A DNA stretch of 48,204 bases, from positions 1 through 48,204 of the forward strand of contig VGZV01000017.1 of the NCBI GenBank assembly GCA_016872385.1. Direction: 5' to 3'. A program made the position numbers and the translations under genes. The notes below the pieces were generated by a model, which worked only from the letters and a program-made list of their open reading frames with translations, was not told the origin of the DNA and did no database searches. Of the stretch, positions 32,827 through 41,677 are shown in pieces. This stretch comes from SAR202 cluster bacterium. GTDB taxonomy: Bacteria; Chloroflexota; Dehalococcoidia; Lucifugimonadales; UBA3495. Within the stretch, counting starts at the first letter, position 1. Each line of letters opens with the position of its first letter.

Positions 32827-34194
32827 CTAATGCCCTCCCCTGGCTGCGGGCTGGGGAACATACGGCACATCCCCGCGCATCAGGTCCTGGTAACTTTCGC
32901 GGCGGCGGATGAGGTGGCTGCGGCCGCCGCCCACCAGCACAATGGGCGGCCGCGGGTTGAGGTTATAGGTGCTGGCCATGGAAGGGGCATAGGCTCCCGC
33001 GGCGGGCAGGGCCAGCAGGTCTCCCGATTCCACGCGGGGCAGCGCCACGTCCCGGGCCAGCACGTCGCCGGACTCGCAGTACTTGCCGGCAATAGTCACA
33101 GTCTCATCCGGGTCATGGTCTGCCTTGCTGGCGTTGACCACCTCGTACACCGCCTGGTACAGAGCGGGGCGGATGTTGTCGCCCATGCCGCCGTCCACGC
33201 TGACGTACTTGCGCACCCCCGGAATCTCCTTGATGGCCCCCACCCGGTATAACGCCACACCCGCCGGGCCGACGATAGAGCGCCCCGGCTCTACCACCAG
33301 CTGGGGCAGTTCCATGCCCAGTTCCTGGCAGGTGGACTTCATGGCGCCCACGATGGTCTCGGCGTACTGGCCGATGCTGGGCGGCTGCTGCATCCGGGTG
33401 TAGGCGATGGCAAAGCCGCCGCCGGGGCTGAACTCGGCGAGCTCCAGCCCTTCTTCCCGGAAGCCCGCGGCAAAGCGCAGCACCAGGTCCACGGCGGCCT
33501 GGTAGGGCTCCAGCTCGAAGATGGGCGAACCCAGGTGGAAGTGCAGGCCCCGCAGCTTGAGATTGCGCGCCGCCAAAGCCTGGCGGATGGCCTGGGCCGC
33601 GTGGCCGGTCTGAATCGAAAAGCCAAATTTGGAGTCCAGGATGCCTGTGGTGGTGTGGGAGTGGGTGTGGGGGTCAATGCCCGGAGAAACCCGGATGAGG
33701 ATATTCTGGGTTTTGCCCGCTTCCCTGGCAATGCGGTCCAGCAGTTCCAGTTCATGGAAGCTGTCCACCACCACGCGGCCCAGGCCCAAAGTGACTGCCA
33801 GGGAAAGCTCTTCCGGCGTCTTGTTGTTGCCGTGGAAATAGACTCGCTCCAGGGGGAACCCGGCCCGCTGGGCCACCGCCAGTTCGCCACCAGAGACCAC
33901 GTCCAGGCCCAGACCCTCTTCCTGGAAAATGCGGGCCAGGGCCGGATTGATGTACGCCTTGGAAGCGTAGAGGACGCTGCTGTTGCGGTGCCGCCGCTCA
34001 AACTCCTGCCTGAAGCTGCGGCAGCGGTTGCGCAGGGTGGCTTCGTCAAAAATGTACAGGGGCGTGCCGTACTCCTGGGCCAGGGCCTGGGCGGTGCATC
34101 CGCCAATGGTCAGCTGGCCCCGGGAGTTGATGCGGGAGGTATCGGGAAAAACGTTCTGGGGAAACATGTCAAAACTATCTCCGTGAGGGGTCAT
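32827..34194 (-). CDS. lysA: Diaminopimelate decarboxylase
   Basis: Last step of lysine synthesis, PLP-dependent. 455 residues from ATG 34194; ATG 34167 (GGAG 12 nt upstream) is an alternative. PLP lysine K79 in LYASKAYINPALA, HFHLGSPIFE near 213-222, EPGRSIVG near 295-302, and the active-site cysteine in GKYCESGDVLARD. Lone gene; its 5' side is repeat sequence. Confidence 0.93.
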   Translation of the reverse strand: MTPHGDSFDMFPQNVFPDTSRINSRGQLTIGGCTAQALAQEYGTPLYIFDEATLRNRCRSFRQEFERRHRNSSVLYASKAYINPALARIFQEEGLGLDVVSGGELAVAQRAGFPLERVYFHGNNKTPEELSLAVTLGLGRVVVDSFHELELLDRIAREAGKTQNILIRVSPGIDPHTHSHTTTGILDSKFGFSIQTGHAAQAIRQALAARNLKLRGLHFHLGSPIFELEPYQAAVDLVLRFAAGFREEGLELAEFSPGGGFAIAYTRMQQPPSIGQYAETIVGAMKSTCQELGMELPQLVVEPGRSIVGPAGVALYRVGAIKEIPGVRKYVSVDGGMGDNIRPALYQAVYEVVNASKADHDPDETVTIAGKYCESGDVLARDVALPRVESGDLLALPAAGAYAPSMASTYNLNPRPPIVLVGGGRSHLIRRRESYQDLMRGDVPYVPQPAARGGH

Positions 34195-34437
34195 TTGAAG
34201 CAGTCCCAGTAATCATAGGCGTAGCGACTGGGTTCCGCAACCGCGACTTTGTGAGGGCAGGGCCGCTTCATTCCCAGAGCTTGTGCCAAAAGTGAGTTTT
34301 CTCCCCCCTGCCAAAGGGGAGCTAGAGGGCGTCTGGCCACCCCGCCTAACATCCCCTTATTGAGGGGAAGAACTTTTAACGCAAGCTCTCAGATGGGCTG
34401 TCCGTAGGGGTGCTGCTTGCTGCGCCCTGGTTCGATT

Positions 34438-34929
34438 CTAGCGGGCTGGTGCGCTTGTGGGCGCCTTGCCAAAGAAAATTCGGACAACAAAGGACGCTAT
34501 GCAAAACCCCGTGGTCACGTTTACCAGGGCCGCCCCTACCAGCATCCAGCCGAATATATAGCCGACGACGGGCGCACCAGCCTGGAAACCCCAGGCCGCG
34601 GCTACCAGCATGATGGCGGCCATTACGCAGGCAAAGCGTCTGCGCAGCGGGTAGCGGGGCAGCGCAGGGGTGTGGGTCAAATGGCGGAAACCGTAGTTAT
34701 AGATGACATCGAAGGGATGTCCAGGGAGAATCGCTCCCAACAGGGCGAAGGGCGCCAGCGCCCAGAGGATAATTGGCGAAGCCAGGGCTGTCCCGATGGC
34801 AGTCCACACCATGCAGATGGCCGGGGACAAGCGCAGGGGATAATTTAGCTGGGCGTATGTCCGGTCATCCAGGTTGCAAAAGCCCTGGGCCTGGATTTTT
34901 TCGCGGACCGTGCCGAGCAATGAAGGCAT
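34438..34929 (-). CDS. DUF4395 membrane protein
   Basis: 163 residues with three to four membrane helices; NYPLRLSPAICMVWTAIGTA near 29-48 and GHPFDVIYNYGFRHLTHTPA are DUF4395 landmarks, as is the VTTGFCIASF end. Family function is unknown. GGGAGG lies 7 nt before ATG 34929. The last residues (APTSAPAR) and stop fall in a GTAGGGGTGC-type repeat. Confidence 0.8.
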   Translation of the reverse strand: MPSLLGTVREKIQAQGFCNLDDRTYAQLNYPLRLSPAICMVWTAIGTALASPIILWALAPFALLGAILPGHPFDVIYNYGFRHLTHTPALPRYPLRRRFACVMAAIMLVAAAWGFQAGAPVVGYIFGWMLVGAALVNVTTGFCIASFVVRIFFGKAPTSAPAR

Positions 34930-34987
34930 TTGTGCCTCCCTTTTCTTAGGAATGTTAGGATACTCTGCCCTCTGCGGGATCGAGTAT

Positions 34988-35386
34988 TCAGATAAACACC
35001 GCCGGTGAAACATGGAACCGGTCTGCCAGGGCGCGGACCTGCCGGATATTAAGTTCTCGCTTTCCTCTGAGGATTTCAGAAACAACTCCCTGGGACCCAA
35101 TCTCCGGTAAGTTGGATTGAGTCAAGCCATGTTCTTCCATGAGTAACTGGAGCACCTCAGCCCCGCTGCATTCCGGGGCAGAATAGTGTTGTTCTTCGTA
35201 TTCATGAATCAATGTGCCCAGTGTATCCAACAGCATATAAAGAGGGTGTTGCTCATTAGCGCCCACTTCATCCAGCAAGCTGTTGAGACGCGCAATAGCG
35301 AGGTCGTACTCTGCCGCGTTGCGAATGGACAGGAAGGGACTGACCGCCATCCAGTGGTCTTGTAATTCTTGTGAGATTACTGTCAT
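34988..35386 (-). CDS. higA: HigA-like antitoxin
   Basis: 132 residues; N-terminal helical part and a C-terminal HTH (LMEEHGLTQSNLPEIGSQGV, then VSEILRGKRELNIRQV). In HigBA modules the antitoxin binds the toxin and represses the shared promoter. The start overlaps the toxin stop by 4 bp; the toxin-first order is typical of HigBA. Confidence 0.85.
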   Translation of the reverse strand: MTVISQELQDHWMAVSPFLSIRNAAEYDLAIARLNSLLDEVGANEQHPLYMLLDTLGTLIHEYEEQHYSAPECSGAEVLQLLMEEHGLTQSNLPEIGSQGVVSEILRGKRELNIRQVRALADRFHVSPAVFI

Positions 35387-35670
35387 ATTCTCCAGGCTCC
35401 GCGGGCATAGTCTTGGTGAGTAAGCACGTGACGAATGTATGCCTTACGCCGGTTGAAATGGATGACGGTGATGAGCCGGTGCTTATTTCCCCCGATATTG
35501 AATACAACAAAATCGCCGACTTTGTCCGCATTTGGGAAGGTGGCACGCAAAGCCTCAAAGCTGAGGAAGTCGTGCTGTTGCATGATTTTGAACCACCGGG
35601 TAAGGGCATTTTCACTATCGGAGTACTGCTCTGAGAACAAGCGAATTGTCTTGCGGGATATAATGTGCAC
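35383..35670 (-). CDS. higB: HigB-type mRNA interferase toxin
   Basis: 95 residues from GTG 35670 (MHIISRKTIRLFSEQYSDS, then WFKIMQQHDFLSFEALR, FNIGGNKHRLITVIHFN, YIRHVLTHQDY), a full-length HigB_toxin family member that cleaves ribosome-bound mRNA. The GTG lies at the predicted transcript start, so translation would be leaderless. A longer open frame continues upstream through the operator and is not used. Confidence 0.87.
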   Translation of the reverse strand: MHIISRKTIRLFSEQYSDSENALTRWFKIMQQHDFLSFEALRATFPNADKVGDFVVFNIGGNKHRLITVIHFNRRKAYIRHVLTHQDYARGAWRI

Positions 35671-35676
35671 GCAGCA

Positions 35677-35705
35677 ATAGTATCTCAATTTGAGATAGAA
35701 TGCAA
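35677..35705 (-). promoter_or_regulatory. higBA promoter with palindromic operator
   Basis: On the minus strand: -35 TTGCAT (35705-35700), 17-bp spacer, -10 TACTAT (35682-35677). The perfect 17-nt palindrome TATCTCAATTTGAGATA (35681-35697) lies across spacer and -10, the right place for HigA repression. The toxin GTG is 7 nt beyond the -10. Confidence 0.75.
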
Positions 35706-35721
35706 TTTTCTGTGGGTGCAC

Positions 35722-35884
35722 GGCTTTGCCCAAAATGTCATTCTGAGTCCCGATTGCATTGGGACGAAGGGTCTAAAATGCCAGGATTTTAGATTCTTCG
35801 TCCTTCAGCCGAAGGACTCAGGGTGCCAATAATTGTATGCAAAACATTACTAACTATCGAAATCCATACTTTTTGGGCAAGGCC
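35722..35884. mobile_element. MITE family M2, copy 2
   Basis: About 163 bp, ends GGCTTTGCCCAAAATG and TTTTGGGCAAGGCC. Reverse-complement homologue of 13571-13721, sharing TGAGTCCTTCGGCTGAAGGA and the ATTTTGG ends. Fills the gap between higB and the flippase-like gene. Confidence 0.8.
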
Positions 35885-35919
35885 TGGGTGCACCAACAAG
35901 GCATGGTCACTGTTGGGCG

Positions 35920-36912
35920 TCACCTCCTCCGCACTTGCCTTATCGCAAACACTGCCGCACCCACCAAAATCACGCTGATGTAGCTGATGGCCCGGTCCAC
36001 CAGCACCAGAGCTACCGCGGCGCTGGCGCCAATAGCCGAGAGCCGCACTGCCAGCCCCGCTACGCCCGACTCCACCGCGCCCAGGCCTCCCGGCGTGGGC
36101 ACCAGAGTGAGCAGTGAGTTAGCCAGGGTCAGGAATACCACCAGGGGCAAGCCCAGGTCCAGGCCCAACGCCGCCGCCACCAGGTATAGCCGGGCCACCT
36201 CAGCCAGCCAACCCAGCAAGCCCCACAACGTCACCTGCGGCAGCTTTTGAAAGCTATCCAGGGCGCCGGTATGAAACCTTTCGTAACCCTCCGCCAGCCA
36301 GCGGGGCAGCAGGCGCGCCAGCCAGCGTCGGCCCCAGGCCATGACCAGCAGTAACAGCCCCAGCAGCAGCAACAGCGCTACGGCAATTGCCAGGACAACG
36401 CCCGAAGCCGCCGCGTCGCCGCCCGGCAGGAAAGGCGCCGAGACCAGCAGTAGCGCCACCACCAGGATAGTGTCCAGGGCGCGCTCCGCCAATATGGTGC
36501 CAATGGTGCTGGAGAAGGATACCCCCTGCTCGTCCCGGTACAGGTAAGCCCGGTAGGCATCGCCCAGGCGGAGCCAGGCCACCGAGTTGGCGAACCATCC
36601 CAGCAAGACCAGCTGTCCCAGGTACATGGCTCCTGGGACGGGCTGTTCCTGGGGCTGGACGTTGCACAGCAGTATTCGCCACCGGGCGCCGCGCAGGGGG
36701 AACGTAGTGTAGTGCACCAGCAAGGCCAGGGCCAAATACCAGGGATTGCTGCTGCGAACCTGCTCCCAGGTTTGGCCCAGGTCAACATGAAAGCGTGTTG
36801 CCAGAAAGGCCAGCAGCGCTACCGCCAGGGCCAGCGACACCAGTGTGGAAGGTGAAAATACCCGCTTTTGCAGAGATACAGGGGTCTCCGGTGACTGCCG
36901 CGACCCGAACAT
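35920..36912 (-). CDS. Flippase-like membrane protein (LPG synthase TM/UPF0104)
   Basis: 330 residues with about eight membrane helices. Landmarks of the AglD/UPF0104 family: PLRGARWRILL near 72-82, LAERALDTILVVAL near 136-149, and VPTPGGLGAVESGVAGL near the C-terminus. Likely transports or modifies a lipid-linked compound; no synthase domain is fused. ATG 36912 is preferred; a GTG 33 bp upstream exists next to a repeat. Confidence 0.82.
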   Translation of the reverse strand: MFGSRQSPETPVSLQKRVFSPSTLVSLALAVALLAFLATRFHVDLGQTWEQVRSSNPWYLALALLVHYTTFPLRGARWRILLCNVQPQEQPVPGAMYLGQLVLLGWFANSVAWLRLGDAYRAYLYRDEQGVSFSSTIGTILAERALDTILVVALLLVSAPFLPGGDAAASGVVLAIAVALLLLLGLLLLVMAWGRRWLARLLPRWLAEGYERFHTGALDSFQKLPQVTLWGLLGWLAEVARLYLVAAALGLDLGLPLVVFLTLANSLLTLVPTPGGLGAVESGVAGLAVRLSAIGASAAVALVLVDRAISYISVILVGAAVFAIRQVRRR

Positions 36913-36998
36913 TAGCGGGCCAGGGCGGGGATAAATCCACCCCACTCCCCTTTGTAAAGGGCGGGCCGGAAATCCCTCCCTTTTGTAAAGGGTCGAGC

Positions 36999-37122
36999 TT
37001 TGCCCGGAAAATCATCGTCACACCGGCGTAAGCCGGTGTCCAGGCCCTCTGCCGGGTTCGTCCATATCTGGGTTCCGGCGGAAGCTGGAACGACGGCCTG
37101 TCCTTTGGCAATTTTTGGGCAA
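36999..37122. mobile_element. Chimeric MITE: M1 double-hairpin core with M2-type ends
   Basis: Ends TTTGCCCGGAAAAT / ATTTTTGGGCAA are the M2 type, but the core holds CACCGGC-GTAA-GCCGGTG, TCCAG...CTGG and TTCCGGC-GGAA-GCTGGAA, the M1 hairpin pair in reverse orientation. About 124 bp, between the flippase-like gene and ispH. Confidence 0.7.
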
Positions 37123-37165
37123 GGTTTAAAGGGAGACCAGGGGGGATTTCCATCACAGAGCATGT

Positions 37166-38062
37166 TTACCGCAGTTCTCTGGGCAGCGTGAAAGCCACAT
37201 CTTCCACCGCTCCGGTGAGCAAGGTCAGCTTTTCTGGAGCCAGGGCTTCAATCACCCACTCCACCAGGACCTCTGGAGTGGATGCGCCGGAAGTAATGCC
37301 TACACGCTGCTTGCCTTGCAGCCAGGCGGGATCAATCTCCTCGGGGCCGTTAATCAGGTAGGCAGGCACGCCGCGGGCCTCTGCCACCTCCCTAAGCCGG
37401 TTGCAGTTGGAGCTGTTCTGCGCCCCAATGACCAGCACCAGGTCCACCTTGGAGGCCATTTCCATTACCGCGGTCTGGCGGTTGGTGGTGGCGTAGCAAA
37501 TGTCGTTGCGCACCACGGCGTTGGGGAACCGCTGCTGCACCGCGGCGATGGCCTGGGCGGTGTCCGCCACCGAAAGGGTGGTCTGGGTCAGCACCGCCAC
37601 AGTAGTAGCGGCGTCCCATTTAGGCACTTCTGCAACGGCGTCGTCAATCAAAGTCATGGGCACCTGGCCCATGGTGCCCCGGACCTCCTGATGGCCCCGG
37701 TGGCCCACCAGCAGCACTTGCTTGCCTTCGCGGTGGTACTTCTTGGCCTCGTTATGCACTCGCGTCACCAGAGGGCACACGGCGTCAATGACCCGCAGGT
37801 TGCGCTCTTTAGCCTTCTGGAAGTCCTCCGGCGGCGAGCCGTGGGCGGAAAACACCACCAGGGAGCCGGGCGGAACTTCTTCCACCGTCTCCACGGTAAT
37901 GGCCCCCTTACGCTCCAGCTCCGCCACCACGTAGGGGTTGTGGACAATCTGGTGCTTCACGTAAACCGGCGGCCCGAACTTTTGCAGGCACTGCTCTACC
38001 ACGTCCACCGCCCGCACCACGCCGGCGCAGAACCCCCGGGGAGAGCTGAGGATGACTTCCAC
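37166..38062 (-). CDS. ispH: 4-hydroxy-3-methylbut-2-enyl diphosphate reductase
   Basis: Final step of the MEP isoprenoid pathway, [4Fe-4S] enzyme. 298 residues from GTG 38062, chosen because AGGAGG lies 8 nt upstream and places the first cluster cysteine at C12 as in characterised enzymes. Cysteines: GFCAG, AVCPLVTRVH, DICYATTNRQ. GHRGHQEVRGTMGQ and GAQNSSNCNRL are further landmarks. It follows thrC by 50 bp. Confidence 0.94.
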   Translation of the reverse strand: MEVILSSPRGFCAGVVRAVDVVEQCLQKFGPPVYVKHQIVHNPYVVAELERKGAITVETVEEVPPGSLVVFSAHGSPPEDFQKAKERNLRVIDAVCPLVTRVHNEAKKYHREGKQVLLVGHRGHQEVRGTMGQVPMTLIDDAVAEVPKWDAATTVAVLTQTTLSVADTAQAIAAVQQRFPNAVVRNDICYATTNRQTAVMEMASKVDLVLVIGAQNSSNCNRLREVAEARGVPAYLINGPEEIDPAWLQGKQRVGITSGASTPEVLVEWVIEALAPEKLTLLTGAVEDVAFTLPRELR

Positions 38063-38112
38063 AATTTTACCTCCTGTGGTGGAGTTGCCTGGATGGCGGC
38101 TGGTCACACCCA

Positions 38113-39288
38113 TCACGCCCCCTCAATCAGCTCCAGGTACTTGTAGCCGGAGCCGGTGTTCAGCAGCACAATGGTCTCGTCTGGTCCCAGGAAGTCCTGG
38201 GCCAGCAGCCGCTTCAGTCCCACCAGGGTAGCCGCTCCCTCTGGGCAGGCGATGATGCCCTCGGCGCTGGCCAGTTCGTGCATGGCAGCCACCATCTTAG
38301 CGTCCTCCACCGCCAGCGCCGTGCCGCCGGTCTCCCGGATGGCTTTCAGAATAAGGTAGTCGGCAAAGGGGCCGGGCACCCGCAGGCCGTCGGCAATGGT
38401 CTCAGCGTTCTGCCACGGCTCGGCGGTGTCCTTGCCTTCGTTGAAGGCTTTTACAATGGGCTGGCATCCCACTGCCTGCACGGCAATGAACTTGGGGGGA
38501 CGGCCTTCCACCCAGCCCAGTTCCAGCAGTTCCTGGAAGCCCTTGTACATACCAATAATGCCCGTGCCGCCGCCGGTGGGATAGATTATGGCGTCGGGCA
38601 TCTTCCAGCCCAACTGCTGGGCGATTTCCAGGCCCATGGTCTTTTTGCCTTCCGCACGGTAAGGTTCCTTGAGGGTGGCCAGGTCAAACAGGTTTTGCTC
38701 CGCCGCCACCGTCACGGAAATGCGCCCGGCGTCGCTGATAAGGCCCTGCACCAGGTTCAGTTCCGCCCCGGCCAGGATGCTCTCCTTCTTGTTGGCCGCG
38801 GGCGCGTCCTGGGGCATGAATACCTTGACTGGCGTCCCAGCCCGGGCGCCGTAGGCTGCCGCCGCGCCCGCCGCGTTGCCTGCCGAAGGCATGGTGAAGC
38901 CGGTAACGCCCAGTTCCAAAGCCTTGGAGACCGCCGCGCCAATGCCCCGTGCCTTGAAGGTGCCCGTGGGGTTCAGGCCCTCTTCTTTGACGTAAAGGTT
39001 CTTCAGCCCCAGTATGCGCCCCAGGTTGGGCACAGGCAGCAAGGGAGTGCCCCCTTCTCCCAGGGTGACAATGTTGTCCGGGTCGGCCACTGGCATCAGT
39101 TCCGAAAATCGCCACATATCACCCCGGCGGTCATTAAAAGCATCCCTGCCCAGCTCACGGCGCAGGCGGGGAAGGTCATACCGGGCGAAGAGCACTTTAT
39201 TGCAGCAAGGGCTGGTCTTGCTGAGTTGGGTATGGGGGTAAGTCTTGCCGCAGCGGGTGCATTCCAGGTGATCCAGGTAACTGAACAT
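38113..39288 (-). CDS. thrC: Threonine synthase
   Basis: PLP-dependent conversion of O-phosphohomoserine to threonine. 391 residues from ATG 39288; the frame is open further upstream but through repeats. N-terminal zinc-ribbon-like cysteines C10, C13, C28, C29; PLP lysine K112 in PTGTFKARG; PSAGNAAGAAAAYGARAG; PTGGGTGIIGMYKGF. Same strand and adjacent to ispH. Confidence 0.92.
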   Translation of the reverse strand: MFSYLDHLECTRCGKTYPHTQLSKTSPCCNKVLFARYDLPRLRRELGRDAFNDRRGDMWRFSELMPVADPDNIVTLGEGGTPLLPVPNLGRILGLKNLYVKEEGLNPTGTFKARGIGAAVSKALELGVTGFTMPSAGNAAGAAAAYGARAGTPVKVFMPQDAPAANKKESILAGAELNLVQGLISDAGRISVTVAAEQNLFDLATLKEPYRAEGKKTMGLEIAQQLGWKMPDAIIYPTGGGTGIIGMYKGFQELLELGWVEGRPPKFIAVQAVGCQPIVKAFNEGKDTAEPWQNAETIADGLRVPGPFADYLILKAIRETGGTALAVEDAKMVAAMHELASAEGIIACPEGAATLVGLKRLLAQDFLGPDETIVLLNTGSGYKYLELIEGA

Positions 39289-39379
39289 GGCGGTGGCAAC
39301 CTCACGGTGCAGATGCAATGTGCTGGACACTATCATACCGCAGTTGCGGGGGTAGGTGAATCGTTCCTTCACCCCGGTA

Positions 39380-39494
39380 CAGGGCTGATTCATTTTCGCC
39401 ATAGCGGTAGGGGCGCCCATTGGTGCGCTCCGTTGCCGCATCCGGGCGCAGCAAGCAGCGCCCCTACGGCCAGGGTGAGAATGAAACGACCCTG
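39380..39494. mobile_element. MITE family E, copy 3
   Basis: 115 bp; ends CAGGGCTGATTCATTTTC and GAGAATGAAACGACCCTG. Core begins GTAGGGGCGCCC and ends GCGCCCCTAC, itself inverted. Confidence 0.78.
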
Positions 39495-39505
39495 CACCCC
39501 GGTAT

Positions 39506-39641
39506 TGGTTCACTTAGAGTCTCGTCGTTCCGGCGCAAGCCGGAATCCAGGAGACTGCAATGTCCTAGTGCGTTTCTGGACACCGGCTTTCGCCGGTGTG
39601 ACGAGTAGACACTACATTCTGTGCGACTGCAAACTGAACCA
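39506..39641. mobile_element. MITE family M1, copy D
   Basis: 136 bp; ends TGGTTCACTTAG / CAAACTGAACCA; hairpins TTCCGGC-GCAA-GCCGGAA and CACCGGC-TTTC-GCCGGTG. Confidence 0.8.
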
Positions 39642-39815
39642 TTACCTGCACCCCCTCTAGCTCCCCCTTTGTAAGGGGGAGAACTCTGGTTCCTTCCCTT
39701 TTGCCAGGGGGGAAGGTCAGGAAGGTCAGGATGGAGGTAGTTCACCCCTTGCCCCAGCCCTTTCCGCCCTGTAAGCTCTAGGCAGCCAAAAATCGCCGCA
39801 GGAGACATCATCATA

Positions 39816-41486
39816 ATGGCTGAACTGAACGGGGGCCACCTATTCATTCGCTGCCTCAAGCAGGAAGGCGTTAAGAAAGTGTTTACCATTGTGGGGGACA
39901 CCATCCTGCCCCTGGTGGACGCCGCCGCCGATGAGGGTATTGAGTTTATAGACACCCGCCACGAGGGCGCGGCCATGCACATGGCCGACGGCTACGCGCG
40001 CATCACCGGCCAGCCCGCCGTGGCCATGTTCACCGGCGGGCCGGGCTTCGCCAACGCCATCTCCGGCCTGCCTGCCATCTACACTTCGGAAAGCCCGGTC
40101 ATCTTTGTGGCGGGCAGCGCTGAGTTGCCGGAAAAGGGCATGACCGCCTTCCAAGAGATTGATCAGACCGCCATTGCCGCCCCCATGACCAAAGGCTCCT
40201 GGCTGATACACGACAAGCGCCGCATCCCGGAGTTCGTTGCCACCGCCTTCCGCACCGCTCTGTCCGGGCGGCCCGGCCCGGTGCACCTGACCCTGCCCAT
40301 CAACATCCAGGAGGAGCCAATCTCTGAGAACGAGATGCCGCCCTACTTGCCCAAGGAGTACCGCAGCATGGGCCGCGCCCAGGGAGACCCGGCGCTGATT
40401 AAAGAGGCGGCCGCCTTGCTGGCCCAGGCCCGCAAGCCCGTGATTATTGCCGGTAACCCGGCCCGCTACTCCATAAGCCCAGAACAACTGGAAGCCCTGG
40501 CGGAAGCCACTGGCGCGCCGGTGTTCACTGTGGAGCAGGCCCGCGGGCTGCTGGACGACGAGCATCCCCTGTGCTTTGGCTATGCCGACGGCGCGCTCAA
40601 CGGTGCGGCCCGCCGCTTCCGGGAGGCCGACGTGGCGCTGCTGCTGGGCAAGCGCCTGGATCACCGCTACCGCTACGGCCAGATTTTTGGCCCCACGGCC
40701 AAGCTTATCCAGGCCGACCCCTCGCCCGCGGAAATTGGCCGCAACCGCGGCGTGGCCGTGGGCCTGTTGGGGGACCTGGGTGCCATCACTGAGCAGCTAA
40801 CCGCCGCCGCCAAGGGGCAGAAGAAGGCCAACATCGGCCCGTGGGTGGCCCAAATCCGCGCCGACCGCCAGGCCTGGCTGGACAGCCTGGAGGCCAAGGC
40901 CACCGGCGAAGCGCCCATGCACCCCATGGACGTTTACAGCCGGATCCAGCACCTGATTGACCAGGACACCATTATCGTCATGGATGGCGGAGACTATGTG
41001 CAGTGGGGCCGCTGCTACATGAAGGCCAGGCAGCCCGGCCGGTTCATCCGCCTGGGGCCCCTCAGCCACCTGGGGGCCGGCATTCCCTACGGCATGGCGG
41101 CCAAGCTGGCCCACCCGGAAAGCAAGGTGCTGGTGTTCAGCGGCGACGGCTCCATCGGCTTCTACACCATGGAGTACGACACCTGCATCCGCCACAACCT
41201 GCCCATTACCACAGTCCTGGGCAACGACCATACCTGGGGCATTGATAAGACCTTCCAGATGTCTTACTTCGGGCGGGCCGTGGGCACCGACCTGCGCTTG
41301 GTGCGCTATGATAAGGTGGTGGAGGCCATCGGCGGCTATGCCGAATACGTGGAGCAGCCGGAGGAAGTAGGCCCGGCGGTGGAGCGGGCCATTAACTCCG
41401 GACGGCCTTCCCTGGTTAACGTAACTGTCCGCTCCGGCGCCAGCCCCCTGGCAGAGGCCATGATTCGCCGTCGCAAGGGCGGTTAA
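39816..41486 (+). CDS. Thiamine-diphosphate-dependent enzyme (acetolactate synthase/oxalyl-CoA decarboxylase-like)
   Basis: 556 residues with the three-domain ThDP fold: catalytic glutamate E50 in DTRHEGAAMHM, GGPGFANAISGLPAIYTSES near 69-88, and the ThDP motif GDGSIGFYTMEYDTCIRHN near 444-462. Sequence features fit the acetolactate-synthase/oxalyl-CoA-decarboxylase/2-hydroxyacyl-CoA-lyase superfamily; no regulatory subunit gene is near, so a catabolic lyase is more likely than IlvB. AGGAGA lies about 10 nt before ATG 39816. The next gene on the same strand is Rdh-like copy B. Confidence 0.85.
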   Translation: MAELNGGHLFIRCLKQEGVKKVFTIVGDTILPLVDAAADEGIEFIDTRHEGAAMHMADGYARITGQPAVAMFTGGPGFANAISGLPAIYTSESPVIFVAGSAELPEKGMTAFQEIDQTAIAAPMTKGSWLIHDKRRIPEFVATAFRTALSGRPGPVHLTLPINIQEEPISENEMPPYLPKEYRSMGRAQGDPALIKEAAALLAQARKPVIIAGNPARYSISPEQLEALAEATGAPVFTVEQARGLLDDEHPLCFGYADGALNGAARRFREADVALLLGKRLDHRYRYGQIFGPTAKLIQADPSPAEIGRNRGVAVGLLGDLGAITEQLTAAAKGQKKANIGPWVAQIRADRQAWLDSLEAKATGEAPMHPMDVYSRIQHLIDQDTIIVMDGGDYVQWGRCYMKARQPGRFIRLGPLSHLGAGIPYGMAAKLAHPESKVLVFSGDGSIGFYTMEYDTCIRHNLPITTVLGNDHTWGIDKTFQMSYFGRAVGTDLRLVRYDKVVEAIGGYAEYVEQPEEVGPAVERAINSGRPSLVNVTVRSGASPLAEAMIRRRKGG

Positions 41487-41597
41487 GGCCAAGCCAGGAG
41501 TGATTGCGAGTTACGTAACTCTGGTGACGATAATAGTCACATCATGCGGGTGTGCAGCACGGAAAGAGCATTTTGATTAAGCAGTTAGTGTACGGTA

Positions 41598-41624
41598 TTG
41601 ACAATTGGGCTGACAAGGTATAGC
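41598..41624 (+). promoter_or_regulatory. Promoter of Rdh-like copy B
   Basis: TTGACA (41598-41603), 15-bp spacer, TATAGC (41619-41624). Hexamers and spacer length equal those of copy A. A 14-bp palindrome GAGTTACGTAACTC lies upstream at 41508-41521 and has no counterpart at copy A. Confidence 0.6.
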
Positions 41625-41638
41625 CTTTCGGCAAGGCT
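41622..41638 (+). promoter_or_regulatory. Start-site hairpin of Rdh-like copy B
   Basis: AGCCTT/AAGGCT stem with loop TCGGC; counterpart of AGCCTG/CAGGCT at copy A. TGAG follows the stem in both, and the leader then ends in the same TTGGGAGGAGCAGGC before ATG. Confidence 0.55.
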
Positions 41639-41677
41639 TGAGAAGAAAGCCCGCCATATTACTTGGGAGGAGCAGGC

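Larger units (their letters stand above)
39289..39815. repeat. Repeat-filled intergenic region between thrC and the ThDP enzyme
   Basis: No gene seen in 527 bp. From left to right it holds family-E copy 3, M1 copy D, and a CCCCCTTTG..AAGGGGG hairpin near 39657-39685 with a related one to 39712. Promoters for the divergent genes are not obvious. Confidence 0.8.

Noticed and set aside
34425..34460. GGTTCGATTCTAGCG, resembling a tRNA T-arm
   Set aside because: Flanking bases do not form a T-stem and no acceptor, D or anticodon arm can be drawn.
38278..39660. 460-codon plus-strand open frame opposite thrC
   Set aside because: Antisense shadow of threonine synthase; runs on into repeat sequence and has no domain.
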